Positions 23,659-34,529 of a stretch of DNA of 64,000 nucleotides are shown in pieces. The notes under the pieces are model-generated. The model ran no database searches. It was not told where the DNA came from and was given only the letters and a program-made list of their open reading frames with translations. The stretch comes from Rhodamnia argentea. Its lineage: Eukaryota; Streptophyta; Magnoliopsida; Myrtales; Myrtaceae. Made by a program: the position numbers and the translations under genes. The stretch spans positions 2,480,001 through 2,544,000 of the forward strand of contig NC_063156.1 of the NCBI RefSeq assembly GCF_020921035.1, read 5' to 3'. How positions within the stretch are numbered: the first letter of the stretch is position 1; each line of letters opens with the position of its first letter.

Positions 23659-26443
23659 ACAAATCGCGAGGAATGAATCAGTCCGTATATATGAGGAATA
23701 TTTTTCTACTGTAATGTTATTTCACATACGATATGTGTTTGACCACATTAAGGTGAGTAAATCTGTTGAAAATAAATTCAATGATGTACTTTTTGATTGG
23801 CCTCCTTTTTTTATCAGCTTAAGGGAAGCTCTTCAATGTATCACTCCCCGAAATTTTCATGCACGAATATCATCTTCTCATCTTCCCTTTCCATGCTGCG
23901 GACAGAAGATTGTCAGTGTAATCTAAGTATCATAGAAGAAACTCAGCAGCATACATTGCAGATCGAAAAAAGTTACTCCATATGTGGTGGGTTGGTACGT
24001 TTTTACGAGGAAAAACAATGCTAAACGACGAAAGGAACACGCTGTCCCTATCCGTCCTTCCATGTGACTTTTTTTTTAGGATGATAACTTTTGTTTCTCG
24101 CTGCTGATAAAAATGACGTCGACGATGACAATATCTAGGATTAACCCATCATGCAAGAATCGAATCTAGCCTTGAACCAACCCTCTGTATCTCTCTCTCT
24201 CTCAAACACACGGGTACGTACGCACAGATTTCGAAGACAAGTTATGAATGTCAGGAGCTAACAACAGACGAGAAAGAGAGCTTGCAGTGGATGCAGTGGC
24301 AGTTTCCGGCAAAATCACAAGTCCCAAACTTGGAGTTAAAACCTGCTTCTTTCGTGCTCTCGTGTTCCGACTCCAGAGAAAGTCGTGCAGTTTTTGCATG
24401 CATGCGCTGGCTCGATTTCGTGCTTTTTTCTCTTTACCCTTTCCTCGCTTCAGTGTCGTCACCATCGAGAATCACTCGAAAGTTCACTCTGGAGAATGCA
24501 GTTGCTCTAGCTGTTTTCGCTCCATGGGAAGTGTTTTTTTGAAATGCCTTCCTCAAGAACGATCTCTGGATGCAAAAGGGTCCGATAATAAGTCGTTTGC
24601 TTGGATGGCTTTATAGGAAAAACTATTATCTTTAACCTAAGCCAATGAGCTTAAGGATGCTGAAAACCAGAAAGAACATGAGACAAGCAGGGGCCACATG
24701 ATTCTTGTTGTGATGATCACTTCTCTGCGTTCCTTGATTAGTATTTCTCCCAAATGTGATAACTTAGGGTTAAAAGCTACGGATGCAAATGCATGAGGAC
24801 AACAGAAAATTTACAGGAATTCAAACATTGTCCGACGGTTCATATGTATGAAGACGAGGGACGATAACAACAATAACAATAATAACAATAGTAACATGAG
24901 CTGTGTCCCCCAAAAGATCATGCTGTGCAGGCCAGCTCTTGAACTGTACATGTGATCTTCTTCAAATACGGTCGATGTTAGCAAAGCAATTATACTTTCT
25001 TAATGTGGATTAAGAGCAGGCCAAGGCCGGGTAAAATCTGGAATTTGATTTTCACTTATGCATGAGTCCCGAAAAGAAACGCGGTTATGTTGAAGAGACA
25101 ATTAAGCGGATCTATAAATTTTTTAATATCGTCAATTTTCGATCTAGTAAACTTGTAAATGTATCATATATTTAGGCACTAGATGAATCGATGGATTTTA
25201 CCATAATTTTTCTAATCAATCGAATTCCAAATCCAGTCATTAGATCGGCCTAGGATACTTTGATTTCTTACATTTTTCTCAAACCTACGTATTATACATG
25301 CTAATTTGAATTGATCGAGTCATTGGAATGAACTTATTCCATAGGCCGTTTGCTTGTGCTGCTCTTAATTCAACATTAGCATGCGACATGTTTGAGGTAC
25401 ACTCTGTTGCGGTATATTAAGGACGATGAAAACCGTTCAGCATTTTGGCACAAGTAAATCCATTCGGCGCATCTGCAGATGACATGTATCTGTGAGCGTC
25501 ATCTCCAAATCCAAGTTTTTTCTGCATTTCTAATGTTTTAATTTTGTGAAGTTCCGACTATATACACACGATTGTCATGACAACAGATGATTGATCCGCA
25601 AACCCTAAGCTCATCCCCTAAGCATCATCAGAAGTCACCGGGTTTACACCACAATATCCGGCGAACTCGATGGGCCATTATCGCAATACATTCCAACGCC
25701 ATGTACAGCACTCTGCGGGACTCTGACGTGATTGAAGACTCGCCGTGCCCTTTCTTTCTCTATATGTTCGAGTAGACCTAATCAGATAGGTTTGGACGAT
25801 GTTCACTCCGCTTCTTAAATTTATCTACTCTACATTGTCGTTTCGTGTTTGAAGAAGACATAAGAGACTGCAGTGGAAGACGGATGAGCTTATGTCCATG
25901 CTACCGGTCAAAACTTTGGTAACATCAATTATCATAATATAATATGTTCTGCACACATAAAATGTAAGGTTTATGCACATTTCCTCCTTTGAATACAAGA
26001 AATTTGTCAAAAAAGAGTGTCCAAATGGTCGAACCCTAATTACCCTCTTTTTAAATTTTCCATGCGTGCCGTTTCGTTTTGTTTATCCGAATTTTTTCTC
26101 ATCCGTACAGATTAACGATGTGATTACCAGTTATTCCCCTCCTTAATGTGCATGGAAAAACATGTCGCGAGATCCTAAATCTCGACGCAAAGCGACAGAA
26201 GCGAAGACAAATTTAACTTCCGTCAACCGTCGACGACACAAGAAGCCTCCCCCCACCCTGCCTCACCACCTCAATCGTAACGACGCTTCGATTTGTCCAG
26301 CCATGTCCGAAACCCAACTCCTCTTAACCGTCCCATTCCCGAAATCCATGGACCCTCCTCTCTCCTCTGTCTGAACCAACCCTAATCTCTCCGTACTTCT
26401 GATTTCCTCTCCCCTCTGTTTTCTGTCCGACTGGGGGGAAAAA
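23659..26443. other. Intergenic, no gene recognised
   Basis: Frames at 24248-24616 follow a short CT run, but no domain, intron pattern or family match can be seen. The rest is AT-rich, with an (AAC/AAT)n stretch near 24865-24895. Confidence 0.5.
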
Positions 26444-26548
26444 AAGCAAGAGAGAGAGCGATGTGAGGAAGAGAGAGAGAGACAAAAGAAGCAAAAAGAA
26501 AAAAAACTCATTTTTCCTCTCTCTCTCTCTCTCTCCTCTTTCTCTCTC
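26444..26548 (+). repeat. GA- and CT-rich leader tract of the membrane-protein gene
   Basis: A GAGAGAGAG run, an A-rich spacer and then (CT)n lie 210-315 bp upstream of the ATG at 26759. They probably belong to the 5' leader or core promoter. Confidence 0.6.
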
Positions 26549-26758
26549 TGCCAATCCAGTCCCCTCCATCCTGCAAATGCCAATCCCATGCAATTCCATG
26601 CACGAGGAACTTGATCGCTTCATCCCTCCCCCGTTAATCTCGTTCCAATCTTCATCTCTCTGCGACTACCGAATTTCGGGTAGTCCGCGGAGAAAGAGAG
26701 GGAGGGAGACGACGCCGCTTGTGGCCGCCCGTTCCCACGGCACGCCCATCAGTTTCAG

Positions 26759-27730
26759 ATGTTCGTCGTGCCCGCCTTGCCACTCCTCGACACGGCCCTA
26801 GACCTCACGCTCCTCGCCCTCGTCGCCGTCCTCCTCCTCCTGTCCTCCCTCTCCTTCGCCTTCGTGGTCCACCTCCGCCTCAAGTCCCGCTCTGCCCCGC
26901 ACCTCGGCAACTTCAACTCCCTCTGGACCGTCCGCCTCCTCCTCATCTCCGCCACCACCCTCTGGGCCCTCGTCGAGGTCCTCCGCGTGCCCTTCTTCCG
27001 CCGACGCTACCTCGCACCGTTCCTGCCCTTCCTAACGCAGAGCCAGCAAGCCGACGTCTGCAAATTCCATGTCGTCCTCTCGCTAGGGCTCTGCGAGCCC
27101 GTCTTCCTGCTAACCTTGCTCTTCCTCGTCAACGTCTCCATCAAGAAGAAGGACCCGCGCCGCCTGTGGGCCCTAGCGTTTGTGTTCGGCGGCTGCCTGC
27201 CCCTCCTCTTGTTGCAAATCGTGTTCTTGTTCTACGACCCGATCGACCTGCTGTTGCCAGAGGTCTTCAGGCGGAGCTCGTACATCTCCAAGGATGAGTT
27301 TGGCAACGACACGGTCCTGTGCACCTACCCTTTGACGTCCACCATCGTGTTCGGGGCATTCGGGGTCACGTACTCGTTGTGCTTCCTCCTGTCATGTTGG
27401 AAGGTCATGTCCCTCGTCATCAACAAAGGACTGAGGACTCGGATCTACGTGCTTGCCGCTGCGATCTTGGTGTCGCTGCCTTTAGAGATTTTGCTATTGG
27501 GGGTCTCGACAATGTGGACACCGGACCGTGTCGCTTACAAGGGCATGATGTTCGGCGTTTTCCTATGCACGTTGGCATGCACCACGGCAGGGGAGGGGAT
27601 TTTGGTGATTCGGCCAATTATCGATGCTTTGGCCGCCGGCGGCGAGTGCTGCCAATGGAGCCCGAATCAGCGGTTGCCGCAGGAGGAGGACCGGACACCA
27701 CAGGCGGAGGAGATGGGGGTAAAAGTGTGA
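26759..27730 (+). CDS. Plant seven-helix integral membrane protein, uncharacterised (At5g62960-like)
   Basis: An intronless 323-residue frame. About seven hydrophobic segments are visible, near residues 9-35, 55-80, 108-130, 142-165, 190-215, 228-250 and 260-285. The N-terminus VVPALPLLDTALDLTLLAL, the block FNSLWTVRLLLISATTLWAL, the loop DEFGNDTVLCTYPL before helix 5 and the C-terminal GEGILVIRPIIDALAAGGEC are features I associate with a conserved plant family sometimes listed among candidate GPCR-like proteins. No enzyme motif is seen and the function is unknown. The C-terminal tail is short and acidic. GC content is much higher than in the flanks, which is normal for this intronless family. 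An alternative frame at 26719-27297 is Pro/Arg-rich and is a shadow. Confidence 0.85.
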   Translation: MFVVPALPLLDTALDLTLLALVAVLLLLSSLSFAFVVHLRLKSRSAPHLGNFNSLWTVRLLLISATTLWALVEVLRVPFFRRRYLAPFLPFLTQSQQADVCKFHVVLSLGLCEPVFLLTLLFLVNVSIKKKDPRRLWALAFVFGGCLPLLLLQIVFLFYDPIDLLLPEVFRRSSYISKDEFGNDTVLCTYPLTSTIVFGAFGVTYSLCFLLSCWKVMSLVINKGLRTRIYVLAAAILVSLPLEILLLGVSTMWTPDRVAYKGMMFGVFLCTLACTTAGEGILVIRPIIDALAAGGECCQWSPNQRLPQEEDRTPQAEEMGVKV

Positions 27731-28348
27731 AAAGGGACAACATTACTGAATTCTACACTATGTTTGATTGGGACGGACGGGGACATTTTAGTCTCTAGCG
27801 GAGTTTGGCGGTGCAGGAGAATGCATTCGGCGGAAGAGAGGAATTCCAAGTTACTGATTGTAAGATTTCAACCTTTTGTTTATTCTTTGCGGTTAAGGCG
27901 TAGGAACTTGTGTTCTTAGATTCTCTTAATTCCAATTCCAAGAATTCTCAGGAAGAAAAAGGGTGAATTTTGTCCAAAATCCGAGATTGCCTGCGCTTTC
28001 TTGAACTAGAACAGATCGGTTCGATAGAGACATGACCATGGCAAATCATGAAATAAATCATGGGCAAACGACATGGCGGTCGAGTTGCAATGCTTCGACA
28101 TTATTCGATAAAGAATTATGCAAAAAACACGCATTAAATCATCTCTTATGAGTAGTTGCAAGGAATTATTGTTTGTGTCGAAACATTTGATATGAAAATC
28201 AAAATTACCGATGCTGATCAGTTTTTCCTTCATGCTGCGTATGCTTGTCGTGACCTTTGAGCCTGGTTCTGAAAACTTTGGCTTCTCCGACTTATTTTGG
28301 GATGGGGGGTTGACTTGACTTGGTCAACGCTCTAAGGGACAAGATTTC
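27731..28348. other. 3' UTR of the membrane-protein gene and spacer
   Basis: No gene seen. The foldback element starts at 28349. Confidence 0.5.
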
Positions 28349-29928
28349 GGGGTTTTTCCAAAACAAGATAAAAAAAAAATTAATTACCAAATCAAGTGTA
28401 AAAAAATTTTATTTACCAAATCGGGTGTCGCTCGGCAGGCTTGCTGCCGAGTGGTCCCTCACTCAATAGTCACACCGCCGAGAGGGCCGGAAAAACGAAA
28501 AAAATTTCCCGCTCGGTTGTCCGATTGCCGAGCGGGTGGGGCACATATTTTTTTTTTTAATTTATTTGCTTGCTCGGCAGTATGAGCATCAACCTTTTTT
28601 TAAATTTTTTGTTTATTTTCTTTTTTAATCATTTTTTAATTTCTTTTTCTTATTTTCTTTTAATCAATTTTTTATTATTCTATTTGTTCTTTGGAATGGA
28701 CAAAATATTAATGAAATTCCTATATAATACAACGTTACGTGTTAACGAGCAAGCGAACGAACGATCAAGGCTGCTCGTTTGTTCGCTCGTTTAGTCCGCG
28801 GGGTCAAGGCTCGTTCGTTCGTTCGTTCGTTCGTTCGCTCGCTCGCTCGTTCGCTTTGTGGCCTCGATCGTTTGTTCTCTCACTTCACGGGATCGAGGCT
28901 CGCTCGTTTGTTCGCTCTGCGGCCTCGATCGTTTGTTCGCTTCGCGGCCTCGATTGTTCGCTCGCTCGCTCATGTTTACATTTTGTGTCGGAGTAAACCA
29001 AGCCATCCTGGTCTCATTATAGGGTGAGGAAAGGGACTATCAAAATAGAGCGTATGCATCATGTTTATGAATTTAACGCTCATGTTTACGTTGCGTGTCG
29101 TGGTTTCCTTGCCATGCCTAGTGCTCAATGGAGTGGACTCACTCGGGAACGCATTTTTTCGTAAATTAGAATTATTTGCATGAATGAGTTTGGGCGAAGA
29201 AACCGGCGCGACCATGTCGGACGATGAGGATGAGTTGCAAATGGATTTCTCGTGGGATCTCTCTTTTAAACTGAATATGAAAGGTCTTTGATGGAGAGAG
29301 TTTGTCACGAATTGAAAATTGAGGATGAGCAAGTGAACGATAGAGGCCTTGGAGCGAACGAACGAGCGAGCAACAAAGCGAGCGAGCGAACGAACGATTG
29401 AGGCTGCGGAGCGAATGAACGATCGAAGCCGCGAAGCAAACGAGCGAGCGAGCGAACAAACGGGCCTCTACCTCGCCGATCGAGTGAGCGAAAGGGCGAG
29501 CGTTTGCTCCGCAGCCTCGATCTTTCGTTAACGCAGACCATTGTATTATATAAGAATTTCATTAATATTTTGTCCATTCCAGAGAACAAATTGAATAATA
29601 AAAAAAATGATTAAAAGAAATTAAAAAATGATTAACAAAGAAACAATAAAAAATTTAAAAAAAGTTGAGTGCTTGCTCGATCGTCATCTTGCCGAGCAAG
29701 CATAAAAAATAAAAAATAAAAAAAATATGCGCACACCCGCTCGACAATCGGATCGCCGAGTGGAAAATTTTTTTGCTCTTTTGGTCCGCTCGGCAATCTT
29801 ATTGCCGAGCAATGGGCCACTCGGCACACTAAGATCGCCGAGCGGCACCTGATTTGGTAAATAAAATTTTTTTACACTTGATTCGGTAATTTTTTTTTTT
29901 TTTTTATCTTGGTTTGGAAAAAAGCCCC
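28349..29928. mobile_element. Foldback element, about 1.58 kb, arms over 400 bp
   Basis: The left end reads GGGGTTTTTCCAAAACAAGAT. The reverse complement of the right end reads GGGGCTTTTTTCCAAACCAAG. Arms of about 400-430 bp then match closely, including AAAAAAATTTTATTTACCAA, several GCTCGGC...GCCGAG blocks and AATGGACAAAATATTAATGA. Inside the arms lie GTTCG/GCTCG tetranucleotide-rich tracts (28741-28975, and inverted at 29341-29520) around a unique core of about 350 bp (28980-29330). There is no transposase. Frames rich in VRSFVRSLARS come from the GTTC/GCTC tract only. No clean target duplication is visible. It fits a foldback or long-TIR Mutator-like non-autonomous element. Confidence 0.8.
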
Positions 29929-30249
29929 ATTTTTTCCATGGATAGCTACGAAAACTTTGGTGTATGGAACTCCGAAATGGGCTGCTTTAAGTTAGTCAAC
30001 GACGATTTGCACAGCTTGGGATCCTCAGCCAATGACATCGTACGATGTAGAAATCTGATCAAGGATTGTGAATGATCATTATGAGAACGCATGTTAAACA
30101 TGCAAAATTGGGCTTGATGCGCAAGTTATTTATATAAGTTTTATCTAGAACCCTCATAGATAAGCATCCGATATTGTCGGACCCAAAAAAAAAAAAATGC
30201 AAAATTGGCGAACACCTTCAGAACGAAATTGATTTGCTTATGAACAAAG
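29929..30249. other. Spacer between foldback element and SAUR array
   Basis: AT-rich, with a poly-A run near 30190. The last 50 bp resemble the sequence found downstream of the other SAUR copies. No gene. Confidence 0.4.
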
Positions 30250-30992
30250 AATATCCCATGGGGGCCGGAGTGGATTCGAATAGCTAATTAGATGGAAGGG
30301 TCTGCTTACGACGAGCCTTGACTACTCAGTCGGCTAGCTGATTGGTTCCACGGGGACAATCGGCCGCTTGGAGAAAACTGAGCTTGGCCGAGCGCCGTTT
30401 ACAATCATCGATTGGAGTTCGCAAGTCCCATGGACTTTAATCTACGCCCGAGACATAAAGGAAAAGAGACAAGCTATTGGCTTCAACAAACGTCCGCATA
30501 TAAGTTCCTTGCCCTCTTAGGTCAAGTTCGCGAATCCAAATATATGAAGGTCTCCATAAGAGCTAAGGTTTTGACATTAGTCAACAAATCGATGAGGTTT
30601 CCGTTCTAAAGAGAATACATTTTGTACTCTTAAGAGATATCACGAAACTCCGGCGAGCTCCCCCGTCGACTACGACTCGGTAGTTGACTAAAAAAAGAAA
30701 ATCGCATTACCGACTTATCCATTCAAGTGATATCTCGATGCGAAATTTTGACCTTCAATTTCGAATCCGACCAAATTTCTTTTGTCCATCAGAATAGAAG
30801 GAAGAGATGCCATGTTGTCTCCTGTGTAGGTAATGCATTCCGACACACACCACGTAAATTGGAGTTCAAATTTTCAAATCTTTGACCATAGTGCCCGGGG
30901 AGTTTATGGCCGAGTTAAACGTGCGAAATCCCACATACGAAAATGGCAAAAAGCAAAGGCGGCGACGTGACCTCTTAATGACCGGCGGCCCC

Positions 30993-30998
30993 CACGTG
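30993..30998. promoter_or_regulatory. Conserved G-box (CACGTG), SAUR unit 1
   Basis: The CACGTG core lies in a block shared by all three units (CCCCACGTGCTGATG) about 1.8 kb upstream of the SAUR start. A second CACGTG at 31024-31029 is unique to this unit: units 2 and 3 read CACGCG and CACGTC there. bZIP and bHLH factors bind this motif; function here is inferred. Confidence 0.4.
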
Positions 30999-31934
30999 CT
31001 GATGTCCGCGGCCGCAAACCATACACGTGTCCAAGAAAAGTCAAACTTATGAATTTTTCCATTCCCTTGAAAATGCACCAGCTACAACTTTTTCCGGTGG
31101 TACTAGTATATTTTCGTTTGGTAACCTTAGGACAACTATTTCCCCAGTTATTATCGGAATCGGATTCGAACCAGGTCGAACTCTTTCGTTCTTCTATGTG
31201 TGATGAATCCTTTTCAGAATTGAATTTTATTCTATACGGGAATTGATATTCAAATCTTCAACTTTAACACTTCAACTTTCCCAAAACTAACCCCCAACTA
31301 AATTTAAACGAGCAAGTCAACAAACATAGGTCAAATTCCCTACGTAAGTCTCTAACTTTGGATCCAATTCCAATTCTATCCGAAAATGAGAATGGTATCT
31401 TTGGGATTTATATATATGCATATTTGCATGTAATTTGTCGTATCGATTTACGAGATTAACGATGCTAATAAAATTGTGTTAAACGTATAAATGGGTCAAC
31501 CATATTTTTGCACGCTCTTTTTAATTGTTTAAAAAATTCATGCATGTTCGAGACATCTAATTTCACAGTTTCGGCTACAACAACCCGTCATTCGAAACAT
31601 TGAAAAATGATGATTTTCTATGAATTGGTTCTTTTTTTTTTTTAATTTGTCAAATTAGTATTCATCGAAGTATTTTGATGTCAAAAGTTGAGCTGGTCAC
31701 GAGACTAAAGCCTCACACAGAAGATTTGCAAACTTCTTTTGCGTGAAATGTTTGCAAATTTGGTCAAATATATTGTGAAGGACAATAACTCTCCTTTAGT
31801 TTCTTGCTCGTTTTGGACATGTCCACCATGTAAGAAAACGGGTCGCAGCGTCTCCTCGTTCTAACTAAAACTACAGCAAGCCGTCATCAATTCCCAATTT
31901 GAAGTCATCCTCTCCGTCATTGGACTTCTCACCC

Positions 31935-32185
31935 AAAATTAAGATTTTATTTCTTTTGTAAGAAATGAGCAATTTAAAATACATATGTTTCAAAATAACC
32001 ACACGGATCGCTTGAAATAATTAATCAATAAAAAAATATTTTCGTTTACCGATAACAAATTGTGTCTACACATTTATGTATGCGATGACATTTTTATTCG
32101 TTCATTCAATTCTATAAGCAGTCAATTCGCGAAAACATTTTTCAATTCGCTAATATTTTGCGAAACAAATGGAACCTAAACCAAA
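31935..32185. mobile_element. Unit-1-specific insertion with hAT-type MITE remnants
   Basis: Units 1 and 3 read alike up to CACCCAAAA(T/C)TAA and resume at CCTAAACC(A/G)AATATGAT. Unit 1 alone has about 250 AT-rich bases between. They end with TTTTGCGAAACAAATGG, a terminal word that also occurs near 45.84 and 58.69 kb. This suggests a decayed hAT-type MITE about 0.6-0.85 kb upstream of SAUR copy 1. Confidence 0.5.
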
Positions 32186-32634
32186 TATGATAATTTTCAA
32201 TTAGTGCATGCGTAGCAAAATCAAAAATAGCAAAACCACCCCTCTACGCATGAAGTTTCAAAAGAGAAAGGAAAACCGTCTTCGAAATTGCAATATTTTA
32301 GGCTGCGAATTGTATGGTCTTGAAATTGAAAAACAACAGAAAATAGTGGGTATAGCTAGATTATTCTGTTAATAAATGTTAGTGTGAAAGTGTTGTTTTT
32401 GCTTCGGAAACAAGTAAAAAAAAAGAAAAGATTACACTTATCCGAAAAGAAAAAAATTAACAATAAGCAGCAAAGATGGATTGACCAGGAACTCTCTCGT
32501 CACGCGCGGACGACGGCCACAACGACCGACCCCAAATACGACTTCTTCTCATCTCCTTCGTCCCGTGGACCGGGCTGGAATTCTCCTTCCCCTTGACCTG
32601 CCTCGGTTCAATCCAATCCCTTCGCTCGCACCTC

Positions 32635-32642
32635 TATATAAG
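32635..32642 (+). promoter_or_regulatory. TATA box, SAUR copy 1
   Basis: TATATAAG lies 145 bp before the ATG at 32780, in a block conserved across all three units and followed by CCCGCCTCTTCAATCCTCTT. Confidence 0.75.
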
Positions 32643-32779
32643 ATCACCCGCCTCTTCAATCCTCTTCTCACTTCTCACTTTTCACTCTTCGATTGGCAAA
32701 CCGAGATCAACCCCTCGCGTTCCGATCTCGAGAGGTTTCCGCGGTCTCAAACCGGGTTTCCCTTGTTTTTTTTCCAAAG

Positions 32780-33148
32780 ATGGTGAGGAGTGCCGACGGC
32801 CATCGCCGCCACCATCCGAGCCTTCATCTCCCCTTGCCCCACATTCACCTCCACCGCCACCACCACCACCACGAGAGGGAGGAGGGAGACAACTTGAAGG
32901 ACGTGCCGAGAGGGTGCTTGGCCATATCTGCGGGCCAAGGCGAGGACCAGCGGCGGTTCGTGATCCCGGTGGCTTATGTGAACCACCCGCGGTTCGTGGA
33001 CTTGCTGAGAGAGGCGGAGGACGAGTACGGGTTCAACCAGGAGGGGCCCATCAACATCCCTTGCCATGTCGACGAGTTCCGCAACGTGCAGGACTCGATC
33101 GGCAGGGATGCGAGCAAGAGCCACGGGCGGTGCTTCGGACCTTCTTGA
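32780..33148 (+). CDS. SAUR32-like small auxin-up RNA protein, copy 1
   Basis: A single-exon, 122-residue protein. Residues about 39-105 form the SAUR domain (DVPRGCLAISAGQGEDQRRF, VIPVAYVNHPRFVDLLREAE, DEYGFNQEGPINIPC). SAUR proteins of this class bind and inhibit PP2C.D phosphatases, keeping plasma-membrane proton pumps active and promoting cell expansion. The N-terminus is unusual: a histidine-rich stretch (HLPLPHIHLHRHHHHHERE, about residues 14-33). The start at 32780 is chosen because the homologous ATG is used in all copies and an in-frame upstream ATG lies within the presumed leader. The 3' end reads KSHGRCFGPS, ten residues shorter than copy 3. Family certain; partner inferred. Confidence 0.93.
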   Translation: MVRSADGHRRHHPSLHLPLPHIHLHRHHHHHEREEGDNLKDVPRGCLAISAGQGEDQRRFVIPVAYVNHPRFVDLLREAEDEYGFNQEGPINIPCHVDEFRNVQDSIGRDASKSHGRCFGPS

Positions 33149-33585
33149 TGGATGATCCGACGATGGACTTGATCAATTGTGCATACAGTAGACGGTTTAG
33201 TTTGAGCATACGATAGCCATGTAACGAGTTTCTTCCAATTTTTTTTTACCCTTGTGGGTCTTTTTGATTCATGTAGATGGAGATTTCGAGAACCTAAAAA
33301 GGATACATTCCATTACAGATGTGTTTGAAATTCAACGTGTCTTCATTTGAATCATCGTTTGACCATTTCATGCCTTACTAAGTGGATAAGCGAAGTTAGA
33401 AAGAAAGGCAAGTAGGAACAAGCTCGGCACACTTGAATGGCGGCAACTCCACCCGATCTTTTAATGGTCTTTGTCGCGCAAAATTGGCAGTTAAGATTTT
33501 TTGCGTTTGTTGCCGAATTTTTCTTATGACGTCGAAAAGGGATTCTTATTTCAATAATCGAGCACTTTTAAAACAGAGTTGATGG

Positions 33586-33886
33586 TAGAGGTGGCCAAAT
33601 GGACCCGTGGGCCTGAAACCAGCCCATTAACCGGGCCCACAGTTCCAACCCGGAACCGGAACCTGAACCGGCCCTCAAGGGCCTGTTCCAGTTTGTGAAT
33701 TGTTGGAACCGGCCCGGAACCTCCGGTTCCGACCCGATTAAAAAAAAAAAAAAAGGAGAGGAAGGAGGCCGGGTGAAAAGAGCAATTGGGCCTTGGAACG
33801 GGCGGTTCTGAACCGGAACCGGCCCGGAACAGGCGGTTCCAAACCCGGAACTGGAACCGGCGGTTTTGTGGAACCGGCCACCTCTA
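33586..33886. mobile_element. hAT-type MITE with 8-bp target duplication
   Basis: A 301-bp element with terminal inverted repeats TAGAGGTGGCC / GGCCACCTCTA, flanked by a perfect 8-bp duplication GTTGATGG (33578-33585 and 33887-33894). The inside is rich in CCGGTTC / GAACCGG words and a poly-A. The corresponding place after SAUR copy 2 (39292-39299) has a single GTTGATGG, which is the empty site. No coding capacity. Confidence 0.9.
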
Positions 33887-34529
33887 GTTGATGGGCTTCT
33901 AAACACAGACCATCCCATAGCGGCCAGATGGGATTTGAACAGTCAATTAGATGAAAGGGCCTGGTTACGATGGGTCTTGACCATCCATTCGGTTAGCTGA
34001 TTGGTATCGCGAGGACAATGGGCCACTTGGACAAAACTCAGTTGGGTCAGGCGCCTTTCACAATCATCAATCAAAATACGTAATTCCGACAAGACTCAGT
34101 TCAGTTTCAACAACAGCCCGCAAATAAGTTCTTGGTCTTAGTTCAGTTTGAGATCCAAGTACGCGAGGGTCTCCTGCGAGTGCTAAGGTTCCTATTACGG
34201 TGGAGTCCCGGCACGAAATTCTCGTAGCTGATCTATCCATCTCGGGAAGTTCTTATCGATGGCGAGGTCAGCATCGACAATTGAAGCCCGGATCTTGTTG
34301 CTGATGGTGCCGAAAGATGAATGCATATCGTGCTCTTAAGAGATATCATGAAACTCCGGCAGGCTCCGCCATCGACGATGACGAGTCGGTTTTTGACTTG
34401 CAAAAATCACAACACCCACCCACTTATCGATTCTAGTGATACCATGGTGTGAAATCTTGACCTTCAAAACTTGGATCCGACCAAATTTCTATTGTCCATT
34501 GGCATAGAAAGTGGAGATGCGTTGTTGTT

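Larger units (their letters stand above)
30250..33585 (+). repeat. SAUR tandem unit 1
   Basis: First of three direct repeats. Each unit starts near the word ATCCCATGGGGG(C)CGG, passes through the words ACTCCGG(C/A)(A/G)AGCTCC, TCCGACCAAATTTCT and CCCCAGTTATTA, then a block about preventing no frames (TGGTCACGAGACT ... GTAAGAAAACGGGTCGCA), the promoter and one SAUR gene. It ends with a shared 3' UTR and a GTTGATGG word. Unit 1 is about 3.3 kb and carries its own upstream insertion at 31935-32185. Confidence 0.85.

Noticed and set aside
24248-24616. 122-residue frame after a CT run, possible small gene
   Set aside because: No family resemblance, several competing frames, and no clear splice sites or known microRNA sequence.
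26719-27297. 192-residue Pro/Arg-rich frame overlapping the membrane-protein gene
   Set aside because: An alternative frame of a GC-rich gene; the 323-residue hydrophobic frame matches a plant family and this one matches nothing.
28739-29589. Long frames with repeated VRSFVRSLARS-like peptides
   Set aside because: They follow from GTTC/GCTC tetranucleotide tracts in the foldback element, occur on both strands, and have no known domain.
31155-31170. tRNA-like TTCGAA word (GGATTCGAACC) in SAUR unit 1
   Set aside because: No cloverleaf can be drawn around it; units 2 and 3 show the same block as ordinary upstream DNA.
32593-33216. Frames of 200-250 residues in another frame over the SAUR genes (also 38325-38798 and 42007-42756)
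   Set aside because: Shadows of the SAUR coding sequence in the second frame; they are conserved only because the DNA is duplicated.
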